DNA of 64,000 nt from assembly GCF_022539315.1 (NCBI RefSeq), contig NC_066314.1, positions 63,845,543-63,909,542 of the forward strand. Direction: 5' to 3'. The position numbers were made by a program, and so were the translations under genes. Positions 12,201 to 24,200 of this stretch are shown one piece after another. Source of the stretch: Serinus canaria (taxonomy: Eukaryota; Chordata; Aves; Passeriformes; Fringillidae). The notes under the pieces are model-generated. The model was not told where the DNA came from. It saw nothing but the letters and a program-made list of their open reading frames with translations, and searched no databases. Each line of letters begins with the position of its first letter. Position 1 is the first letter of the stretch.

Positions 12201-15200
12201 TGAGTCTCATAATGCCATGAAAGCTCCAGGATTGTACATGAAGATGCTGTTGTTCCAGACCCCTGATAGTTTGTGGCACTTAAAGAAATTGGTACTTAAC
12301 CAGGATGCACATGGGAGTGTGTTTTCTTGGTTTAGGGTTTGCTTGCTTGTGGGCTTTTAAAGCAAATTTTCCATACAGATTGACCTAGAATGGGTTTTTA
12401 ATATTGGGAAATGCCATAAATCTAAGCCAGATTCACTAACCTTTTGAAAACCTGATCCCAGAGGATGGCAGGGCAGACAGCTTAATATTTGAACCAAATC
12501 ACTGGGTTTGTGCTTTCTCAAATCAGTTCAGTACAGATACTAACACCAGGTTAAAATATGCTCAGAGGAAAGGAGGGTTCGCTTAGTGCACATGTAAAGG
12601 CAGGCAGTATAATGTCAGACTTTGAAGATATGAGGGTTTTGTAAGTGTAATTCATGTTGTAAAGATCCTGAAGCAACATGTTACTAGGAAAGCATGAGGA
12701 GAAAAGATGAAACATGACTTTGAAAGGATGAATGCCATGGAGGAAGTATTGAAGCATCTAATCTTGAATAATTTCAGTTGGCCTTGATAAAGTCCTGGGA
12801 TAAAAATAAAATAAAATAAAATAGTGTTCCTTATCTTAGGATGACAGACAGAAATGAGACCAATCCCTGGGTAGTTGGGAAGACCTTTTTTGCTGAACTT
12901 TTCCCATGCAGTCTTTTGCAAAGATAGCACAGATGTAAAATCCTTGCTTCTGCAGCTTCTTTGTAAATAGTTCTCTCTTTCCAGCCATGTCAGTGAGAGG
13001 ATCCACAAAGCCGCCAACAATGCTTCCAGAAAATAAAGGATAAGCAAATGTAACCAAGGCAAATACTTGATTTCCTCTTCTTCACTATCCTCTCAAATAA
13101 CTGCCTAAATTCAGTATCAGAGGTATATGCTGCCTATAAATTCAAGGAATGCTTCCTGTAACAGAAAGGAAAACATTGGGCCATACAGAAGAAAATTTAG
13201 CAAGTATGTGAGAGAATTCCTTTGCAAACTCTTCCTCTCATTCAATGGAACAAGCAGGATCTGTGCTCCTGATGGGCAGTGCCTTAGCTTGTCTCACAAA
13301 ATAGTAAAGTTATTTATTTTATTTGTTTATTTATTTATTTATTCAGAAGATTGAGCAGGAATTAATTCATAAAATGCTTGCTCTAGAATCTGCTTGCTGG
13401 TTTTTTTATTAGATAAAATGGGTTGTAATACACTGTTGCCTTGGTATTTTAACATTTACTAATGATACAGATTTTTAAAGCTAAAGGATAGACATAATTC
13501 AGGCAATGGTAATGCAAGCCCTGGAAAAACAGTACATTAGCTTATTCCTGAGTAATTTTAATTCACATCTTCAAACTGTAATCATAGTTAACATAGCATT
13601 TGGCAGATTGAGCATGTCAGTGCTTCAATTCCTTGATGATAAAAAGGTGCTCTGTTCTGAACAGGTTATAATTACTCTTCCTTTAGTTAAAACTCTGCTC
13701 ATCTGGGAGGAAAGAGCTGGGGATTTTCACTGTGCTTTGCAAGTCTTCCCTCTGCTTCACTTCCCCCACTCAAGATGCAGAAGGCTTGGCTTGGTGTGGT
13801 TTTGAAAGATGAAACTTCTTCCAGTGTCCTGGATGAAATACATTAATTGTGGAGCAGCACACAAAATAGTTGAAGGATTTTAATTAGTACTGTAGGATTT
13901 TAATTAGTAATGTAGGATTTTAAAAGTAAGCATTACCAAATGCATATTAGTGCTTTTACCAAATGGAGTAAACATGACTTTTTCTTAATAAGCTCTCAGT
14001 ATAAAGCTGATATGGGAGAAGGAAGTGTCTAGAAAGCAGCTTGGTAGGGTGGAGACTAAAAGGTATGCCAGTTTATGGTGTGGTGGGTGCTGTGCCTGTT
14101 TTTCTGAAGAATCATTTCCACATATTAAGAATGGGAAGAAGCATAAAAAACTTCTGAGAAGTGGAGGGAGAGAAATAAAATTCCAGGCAGAGTGGGAATA
14201 CCTAGCCAGGCCTTGGCTGCTGATGTATGGTTCCACAGAAAGATGTGTATTCCTTCTCATATTCTAGGGAGTGAAAAACCAAGGATTATTGTGTTTCCCA
14301 TTTTGTCTGGAGAACCATAAAGCTGACCTAAGTAAAGGCACGTGTACAGCTTCTCTGCCAAGGCTTTCCTGCTGCCTCTTGGTGCCTCCCCATCTCCCAT
14401 GCTAAATGCTGCTCTCCAAGAACTGGCACGGGCATCTGCATGTTTGTAGATTAAATACCTGCTCTTCCTCTCACAGGTGGATTTGCTGAGTTCTCCAGCT
14501 CTTTCCCTGGTCTCTGTGAAGGAAAATCCACACTCATCCCTACTTGCATTTCTCAACCCTGCCTACCTGTTTCTAACACTGGTCCAACTAGAATCCTGCC
14601 TCATCTCTACCTTGGGTGTCAGCGGGATGTCCTCAACAAGGTGAGCATTCTGGGTGCTATGTGGGTCATTGGATGTCCTCCACAAGATGGCATGACATTT
14701 GGCTGCCATGTTGTTACTATAGGACACGAAATAACACGACATGGACACACAGCTCTCCCAAGGTAAAAAAAGCACTTTTAATTTCTGACTCCAACATTTA
14801 TAGATTTCCAAAACTGACAGTGGATTGGAGGGTAAAAGTGCCACCTCTCCAATGACACTAAACAAACCAACAGTCCATCAAATTTCTCCTCCTCCATAAA
14901 AGAATGCAAAACAATAAGTTATTTACATAAAGTGTGTGAGAAAGTTTGTTACAAGAATGTAAACATCTGAAGGCTTAGAAAAATTTAAAAAATCAGGGCG
15001 ACACCATGTGGGTCGCTGGATGTCCTCAGCAAGATATCCTCAACAAGATGAGCATTCTGGGTGCCATGTGGGTCACTGGACGTCCTAAACAGGGTGAATA
15101 TTCTGGGTGCCATGTGGGTCACTAAATGTCCTCAACAAGATGGGCATTTTGGGTGCCATGAGGGTCACTGGATGTCCTCAGTGAGATGTCCTCAACAAGA

Positions 15201-18200
15201 TGGGCATTCTGGTGCCATGTGAGTCACTGGAAGGAGTATCTGGTCTCCAGGGATCTTCCATCATGGCACATCGTTACAGCTTTGAAACAGCAGCGGTGGA
15301 GGCAGGTCACAAGCCATGGAAAGCTGTGGGAGAAGCAGTGATCCACACACCACAATTAATCTATGGGTCATGTAATATGAAATTTGGGTGTCTTTCTCCT
15401 TCATGCTGGGGCAGATGGAATGGTACATTCCCCAGGAACCTATCAACCCAACTGCCACATCTGCCATGACAGCAGGTCAAGTGCATTCCTGTCAGAGCTC
15501 TGACCCACTTGTTTTGGCAGGTCTTGGAGGTTGGCAAAATTATATTCATGGTTACAGTAGGACAAAGGAAAATTGTCTGGTTTTAGTTTTTTCCTTCAAG
15601 TGCCAGGAAAAAACAGCATTTAAACACCATGAACTGTATAATAAGGGATTACTGCAAACAAATCTTTGTGCACCTACTGAAATCAGTGGGGTTGTATAAA
15701 ATGAGCTTTTATGGTTGCACTGAATTAAGAAACTTTTACTAAGTAATGTAAATTACTAAAAATTAGTAATTACTGCTCCAAAGAATAGGAAAAAAAATTA
15801 TATACTTAAAATAGTCAGCAAAGTCATGAAATATAGCACTTTTCGGTTGCTGGACTATCAGATGTCTAAGAGAGATTGTCTCAAATTGCCATGGGTCTCT
15901 ATTCCTGTGTGTATCCACAGATGTTTGCCTCCATGAGGAGCCAGCTCACACTGCTTCCAACCTGCACCTTGGGTCCCTTCAAAGGGAATTTTTATTCCTT
16001 GTGCTGCATGTGGCCTCTTGCCTCCCATGCTCTCTGACAGTCCTGTTCATTAGCTGAATCCCCAACAGCTTCACATTTAATGCATGGATGGGGTAGAGGG
16101 AAGGAGTGCTTCACCCTAGAATTTTGCCCTAATTACGTGCAAGGCTTATGTGTATGGTTTTTTATCCACATACAAACCTTAGCCCAGGAGCTATCATAGG
16201 TAGTCCTGTAACTGGATAAAATGTATGTACTTTGACCATTTTAATTTCATTTTCTACTTCTTTCAGTTTCTTCTACTTTTGCTCCATTAATAGGCAATTT
16301 TTCGATTTTTCACATTTTTAAAGGGGATTTTTGACACACAAGCAATAATGTAGAAGGTAATTGTGCTTTAGCAGAAAACATAGAGGATAATCAGCAGTCG
16401 TTCCATCTACTTTGTCCTTTAAAATCTTCCTTGTCTTTACTGCCAGGTAGCAAGTCAGCCATTCAATTCAGTGATTCACTTATGATGGATGTCAAAGCAG
16501 CTTATTACTCTTCCTACCACATAAGTAATTTATGGTCCTCAGCCCTGCAGCTGCAGATACTTTAGAATTAATGCAAGAGGAGCTGGTCAGATTTGTACTT
16601 TTTCACATGTTCTTGGGACTGAAAATCAAGGATTACTGTGTTTCCTGTGCTGTATGGAGAACCACACTGACACCACCTTTTCAGCTGTTCAGGAAGTTCA
16701 TACCACCTGGTGTCATCCCTGACAGTCAGAGTTTTGGAAGTTCTTCATTGGTCACCTCTTAGATTTCTTACCCATTTTTAGGACAAATACAAATCTTTTG
16801 GGTTTGTAAATCTACTAAGTTTTTGTACCTTTTCCTCTTTCTTGGGCATGTCACTTGTTGGCTGCACTAAACAAGACCTGAGTGCCAGTGGCTTATCTAC
16901 CTCTTATCCACATCTTCAGATTCCATGTCTGCCTCTGGAAAATGCAAAACTGTTTCCATCTTTAATACTGGAAAATACCAAGAAGCTGTGAAAACAAATT
17001 ATACCTCTTAGAAAGCACTTGCTATTTTCCCCAATACCAGCAACTCCCAGTTTCCTGGATTTAACTAAAAGTTAGTGCTAGCCACACACAGGCACATTAG
17101 AAACACAAATAATGGATCTCTGCTGCTCCTCCTGCAACATGCTTGGCTTCTGGGAAGCCTGGATCCTGCACAGGGGCTTTGGGGAGAGAAAGGAGCATGA
17201 CTGACTACACTGATTGCCCAGAAACACATGGGAAGAAATCTGGGTAGTAAAAAAACATTCAGGAGCAGAGGGCCAGAAACAAAAAAAGGCAGGGACAAGT
17301 AGCAAAGTGCTGTCTCTGTTAGGACAGTCCAGGAGCTGGTAAGTGGCTATGTTTGCAGGCTCTAGTTTAATGGCCTTGCTGGGGCTACTTAGGGACAGGA
17401 AGTCAGCTTTCTGCTAAGATTAAAATAGCTCTCTTCTATTCAAATCCAGATTTTAAAAAAATTGCTGAAAAATTCTAGTAAGAGTCCGCAAACTTAAGAT
17501 GTAGTTGTATACTGACCTTATTTTTGCCTTTAAGTGCTGTGAGTTCTCATGATTCCTTCATTCACTAGACATACCAATTTCTCTGAAATGAAATAATCTC
17601 AAAATATCTGCAAAAAACTCCTAATCAGCACTAAGATCGACCTGATGAACTAAAGATGTGAATTTTCATCAGGTTTTGTCAAGATGAGCTTATCTGTTCA
17701 GAATCTTTATAAACTTATCTCCAAGTGCATGAGTAGGGAAATGCTTCTGTTGTTGCAGAACAATCTATTCATGACCTTTTCAGAATACTAATGCTATTTA
17801 CCATTAATACCTCTGCTGATAATGCTTTATTTCGGAAAGATGCACAGCCACAAATGCTTGATTTCTGTCCTTTAGCAAAACTAATGATTCATTTAGGAAA
17901 GTCATAGGAGAATTGTAATATTTTTTGCAGATTTCTTTCTAAATGTTTAATTCTGAAAACATTCTATTTTTTTTTTTTTTCAGTGTTGGAATGCTAAAAA
18001 TCCCCTAGGATTTCTAAGAGAAAAGTTTGCTGGTTTTGGGTCTCAGTGTGCTACATTGTGGTTATTTTCCTGTGATAGACTGGTGGCATTGCAAGACAGT
18101 ATTTACTTTTACAGAAGATCTTCCTTGCTCTTTGTCAAAGAGAGGAAAATTGCATTCTAACCTACATAGGAGTGACAGTATCCTTTCTGAAAGTTAGTGT

Positions 18201-21200
18201 GACAGAAAGCAATCTGTAGTGTGGTTATGGGCCTGAAGGAGCTTCCTACTTGAACCTCATGGCTTGTGCCAGCATTTAAAATGTATAATTTTCTGCCTTC
18301 CCACTTGCATAACTATTCTTTCCTTCCAGAACTGGATTTTATTTCCTGGAACAAAATAACATTTTAAGGTGCTATTAATTTTCAGATTAAACAAGTCATA
18401 AAATGCAAATAAGCTCACAAAAGAGCATTTACCTTCTTTTCAGAGAGTTGTTAGTATTAGGATTTCTGGATCTTCCTCCCATCGTAATTCACTTTTTCCT
18501 CTTGGGTGCCTTACAATGAAGGCACTGTTATGGTTATTACACTGGAGCATGTCACAGTGGGAATGATTGATTCTTCAGAACAGAAGGAAGCATAACTTCT
18601 TTCTTTAGCCTCAGTCTGAAAGACAAGCACCTATATTTTGGGGTGGTTTTCTTGGCTTGTAGATTTTGGACTTTGGCGTCTGCAGCCTTCTTGTTCCATA
18701 TGAATAATCAATCCTACATCAAAAACCTGGCATAACTGTGATGGCTGGACTCTGCAGCCCACCAGTGGTTATGTTTTAGAAGAAATAATAAGGTTTTCTA
18801 TTCTTCCCAATTCAACACCCTCCCCTTAGCTATGTTCTTAACAAACCTGACTGTGGCAGTCCATTTGTTAGTGAAACCTTCACCACCCCCCTCTTGGTAC
18901 CTGGAATTCAGGACCCTGCATGTGCTTTGTGGATATTCCAGTTGTTCCTCGCTCTCCTTCAAGCAGTGACAACAGGGAGTGAGCTGTTTGGGGTCAGTAC
19001 TTCAGCCCAGTGAACTAAAGCCAGTAATTGTTTCCCAGGATTTGCTGCTGAAGAGCTTTGGGATCTTGGAAGGGAAAAGCTGTGTGGTCACCAACAGTGA
19101 AGTGGGCATGTTGGGAATCAGGGGTCTCCCTGGCACATTTAAGATACCAGGAGTCCAGTTAGTGCCCTGTGCCAAGAATCCCATTCCCACTACCTCTTCC
19201 CTCTAGATAATTCCCAATATTCCTGTATTTCCTTATAGCACTCCTGCTTTTAGGCATGTCAGTGTGTGAGAGTGAAATCCAGGCAAGGAAGGAGCAGCAG
19301 CAGCAGCTGTGGAAGGCAGGCAGGGCTGGAGAGAGCCTGGTGCTTCAGCTGGAGGACATGAAGGAAGGGAGAGGGGCAAACAGGGACTTACTGGGATTTG
19401 TTGATGAGAAGCTGAGCTATACTGGGAGTCTGACCCAGGAAATTAGCAAGGCAAGAAGCACTAAGGCTGAGAACTTACCTTGACACCTACAGCCCTTTTC
19501 CTTTCTTCTTTTTTTTTTTTATTTTGACCATTGCTGCAAATAATATTTCTGATTATTTTCTTTGAAAGGAATTTGCATCTCCTGTTCCCCTCAGATGGGT
19601 GTGTTCATGACATAATACATGTCCATTGGTTTAATGTGCCCACACCTCCATCCTCTGCATGTGCTGATATGAGGGACTTCAGATGACAGGTTGGAGGAGC
19701 AGTTCATTTTGCTCCAGGCAACAAAAATCAGCTCCCTAGCTGTAAATTCATGTAAATTTACAACCACTACTGGCTGGACTTTGTGCACTTTCCTCTGAAG
19801 TGACTGAAGTAGATTCACTTCTCTCCTGCAGCTCTTGGTTGTCACTCAGCATTTATTTTCTGCATGGATATCCCTGTGTGTGTGTTCATCCCTTGTACAC
19901 ATGCTGTGCCATGAGTGTGGGGTACCAGAGCTCAACATCACAGGTCAGACTGCTCTGACTGAACAGGACAGAGTTCTGGCTCTTCTGCTAAATAAGCATC
20001 TCCCTGTCTCTCCTCACTAAAAGATGTCTATGCTGGCAGAAAGAATTTGGGGAAGAATCAACCATTTGGCTTTGTGCCTTTGTATTTTTCTACTAGTAGG
20101 TCTCCAGTTGAAATCAGCAGTGTAAGAATTTTTTCATGCTGCTGCTCCTATGGATTGACAAACTTTATTATATATCTGCTATGAAAGAAAAAGGATTAAA
20201 ACCAGATTTTGAGTTGTTTTCTTTTTCTTAATGTTTATTTTGAGATAAGAGTTTCCATAGAAATCTGGCCAAAAGCTCCCCAATGTTTATGTTCAGTGTA
20301 AGTAGTGTCCAAGCCTAGTGTTGCATGTCACTTACTGCCAGATCCTCACTGAACCATGGCACTTTGATAAGCATTACTCTAACAGGCTAAATTGCTTTTA
20401 TGTGTCAAGATGCTTCCTTGGAGGAGACTGGATGACTTGTGGTGGAGCCGTCTCTACTTTTCCAGTACTTCTTCCATATTTTCTTCCAGTACTTCTTCTT
20501 TTTGTACTTAGGTGCCCACTGCATCACAAACTACTTTGCACAACTCTGAATACCATGCATAAGGCAACATGCAGAAAAGAGGTGCCTCTCTTTTATTTCA
20601 GTCATGAAAGCTGACCTACTTAAAAGCCCAGGTGACTCTTAAATGTACACTGAGTGTGTCTTTGCTTGTTCCTGTGACATTTCTCTGAGAGGCAAGAGGC
20701 CTAGAGACTGAAAACTGAAATTGTACATCACAGAGCAGGACTCCTACAAAATGCCACTCAGTGCTGTGTGGAAATGCTTTAATTAAAGATCTTAATCTCT
20801 TTCCTTGAGGTTCTGAGAGAGTTTTGCACATTCTCTTAGAAACAAGAAACTCCTGGACTTAAGAGGTGACTGCAGGAGGCATCCATTTCATTTCCTATTT
20901 CCCACCAATATCTCTGATGGGGCAATTTCAGTCCTAGATATGTGATCTGGAAAACACATATTCAGGTCAGCAAACCGCATGGGGAAGTGTTTGTTGTCAG
21001 CTTGCATGCTGAGAATTTAAACCAAAGTAGCAAAAAGTTCATTCTCTTGGAAGTGATGCTTCAGAGTAGCAGAAGGTATTCCACCATTACTTCTGTTCTT
21101 TGTTAACTTTATTTTTATGGGATTTGCAGGCCATATGTTATTTGGACACACTGGATGTCTCATTAGAAGTTGTTAAAAGAATTCAAAGCTCAGGAGTTGG

Positions 21201-24200
21201 CTTTTTCCTAGAAGAATGTCCCTTACACAGCTAGAGCAATTCCAACACAAATTTCAGTTTGGTCTTTAGCTTTGTAATGTGCCAAAGGTACCATTTGACT
21301 TTTCTAGGCTTAATCTTCCTCTCTTTCCTAGGAGCTGATGCAGCAGAATGACATTGGCTACGTCTTGAATGCCAGCAATACTTGTCCAAAGCCTGATTTT
21401 ATTCCAGAATCCCATTTCCTCAGAGTGCCTGTGAATGACAGCTTTTGTGAGAAAATTTTGCCTTGGTTGGATAAATCAGTCGATTTTATAGGTGAGTAGA
21501 AAATTTCAATTCTCTCTCTCAAACAGTGTTCGAGTTTCTCTGTGTGTCTGCTGTGCTGTTTTGGCTGGAGAAGCCCGGAGTTCCTTCTGGGTAGTGTGAA
21601 AATACCCTCAGGATCTATGGACATGATCAGCATCACTTCATAAGCACAGGAGCAAAAAGTGAGGAGATTCTGCCACTGCATGTTGCTGCATTATAGAACA
21701 AAGACACTTCAGAGCTGCTTTCAGGCAGTCTTGTAGCTGCCTGATGTATGACTGCAGAGAGTGGGTTAGAAATTTGGACATCCAACCTCTGCCTTTACCT
21801 TTGGGAAGTGAACTAGCCATGTCTGAACTGGCCAGATTGTTCCATCATGAATGCTTGCTTTTTACTTGCATATAAAATTAGAAACAATTACCTTTCCCAG
21901 ACATCTAAATAGGGCTGTTTATGTGCACATTAAAATGAGCTATGCAGTGACTGCAGGATATTTCCTGTGTGTAGTCATGCTTTTTCTATACTCAATGCTA
22001 CTACACACTGCTAGAGGAAATAAGTGAGTTTTGTTTCAAGCTTCCATGAGATTTGCAATTAGCAGTTCAATTGGTAGCTCTGAATAATTTTCAATAACAC
22101 TGCTTTCTTTAAAAACTTTTTATCCTGGTATGATGCTGCTGAGTTTGACAGTTGCCAATTTTTTTTGCCATGTAGAAAAAGCAAAAGCATCCAATGGCCA
22201 TGTGTTGGTGCACTGTTTAGCTGGGATATCTCGCTCTGCCACAATTGCCATTGCATACATCATGAAAAGAATGGATATGTCCTTGGATGAAGCTTACAGG
22301 TAGGGACAAATCTTCCCTTCCTACTAACTCTTGTGCCTGTTGCCCTGTTTTTAGGGTGGATGATAAAAGGTTCTATGACCAAGGGTAGAAGCAGACATTT
22401 TGTCTGGTAGTTCATTGGCCACATTTGTTTTAAGCATTGGTTTCCTCCAGAAACAAATTAATGGTATTGAATAGATATCACACAGCTCATATTAATTGCC
22501 CACTGCAGAATGATCTTTGATCCAAACAGGCAAATACATGGAATGTAAACTGCCTATTCAATGTATATGTCTCATCCTGCTTCTGGCCAGGACGGGGTCA
22601 ATTTTTGCAGTAGCCAGGAGAGGCATGGCCAGGACCTGGAGGTTATTCTGTGCCACCTCCTGTCACTGCTGGGAGCAGGGGAAGGGTCACTTCTGAGGCA
22701 GGGTCAGATGTTCTGGGGCTTCCATGTGGTGTGAATCATTTGCCTTCTTTCTCACACCCTCTGTCATTACTATGGTGCTGTTAATGTTCATTTTCTAATC
22801 TCATCACTGTTTCCAGTAAATTGTTCTTATCTCAGCCCATGTGCCTCCAGCTCTCCTCTCCATCCTGCTGCAGAGGAGCAGTGCATGGTTTGGGAGTGTT
22901 TTGGTGGGAGCATCATTGCTGAACCACAGCTGTTGTGTACAAACACACACATGTGTAACAGCATCTTGTGAGCCACAGGGAGAGCAGAGTGGTCAGGGGT
23001 GAAGAGAGAACTGAGGGTATTTAGAGCCACACTTAGGACAGATGCTGGGCTGGATCTGTCTCCTGCAGTTTGGTAGTGCTCACAAAGAGCTGCCTGAAAG
23101 TGAAATGCCCCGGAATGGAGAAAGCTTCTTTGTTGCTCTTCAAGTCAATCAAAAACTGTGTGGGAAAGCATTTTGAAGTATCACTTCATTTGGCATTTGG
23201 TAATATTTGTGGAGACCCCCTTCCCTTTCCTCCTTTACATAGACCATTTTTTCTCTGGGGTTGTGAACACTTTCCTACCTGCCAGGTATTTTGGTTGACT
23301 TCTTACTTTATTTACTTTAACCAACTGCTTTGTTGTGTTGTACAGAAAATGATGATTTTCTTTTTGCTGGACTCCCTGGCACAGCTCCCATCACTGTGAG
23401 GAGTTATGCAGAACCAGTCTGAGTAATTGCCCTGGAGGAGGGGCAGAGGAGCCCCTTTGGAATCACTTTTGTGTGATTCCAAACCACCATCCCTAAAAAA
23501 GGGATGAGGACAGAGAGATGAGCACTGGATAATGCCATGTGGAGTGGGATTTCCACTGAAACTTTTCTTTTAAGCTGTTGAATGTCATTATGTGTGCAAT
23601 GAAAAAACTGCAAGTAAGAGGTGCTTTAGCTACAGCTCTCTCCTGCTGTGTTTACACACTTCCCACATTTCCTTACTAGAGCCTGCTAGTAGCTTGGTGT
23701 TGTGCCGGAATTTTAACATGGAACAGGTTTGGCTGAGAAGTTAAAGCTCAGTTTTTCAGGTACAGATAACAAGCATGAATTACAGTCAGTGTGGACAGAT
23801 ACTGTGCAAGGTGTGAGCTCAGTGAAAAAACCTGCCTGGTCTCAGGCTGTAGTGGCTGAGGGCAGAGCTGTAGAGAACTAAACACTGCTAAAATGCACAC
23901 ACTCCAAGGAACTTCTTCAGGGAGCTCCTAAATTCCTCCATGAAATATCTGCATTAAATTCTAGTTTGTATCTTAATCAAAAGCATGAACAGAGTGTGAA
24001 GGATTAATCCCACTAAGTCTTTTTCTCTTAGGAGTGAGCAACTGCTGTGAAATTTAGATTATATTCTGTCATATCAATTTCCTTTGATATGGCTCAGGGA
24101 GAATCATCTGCAGAACATTTCACTCATTGGTTTGGGATCACTAGTTGGCCAAGCTTAAAAGAAAAATACTTTTCTTTGAATTAGTGGAAATCATTAGATA

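Larger units (their letters stand above)
2684..14476 (+). other. DUSP16 intron between coding exons 2 and 3
   Basis: The largest DUSP16 intron in the window (11.8 kb), with donor GTAAGA and acceptor CTCACAG. It holds a 30-nt T run with GT-rich low complexity, a perfect hairpin at 4667-4702, small tandem duplications near 10095 and 13874, and AAAAT and TTTA repeats. Translation of the longer ORFs gave no recognisable protein. No RNA gene was recognised. Confidence 0.9.
14641..21331 (+). other. DUSP16 intron between coding exons 3 and 4
   Basis: A 6.7-kb intron with donor GTGAGC and acceptor TTTCCTAG. Its first 590 bp are a minisatellite derived from the exon 3 junction, split by a solo LTR. 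The stretch 15230-21331 holds only one copy of a short dispersed repeat (16584-16671). No coding exon or named element is recognised there. Confidence 0.9.

Noticed and set aside
15230..15700. Possible retroviral internal remnant after the minisatellite
   Set aside because: Short ORFs on both strands, but I could not match a retroviral motif or find element boundaries.
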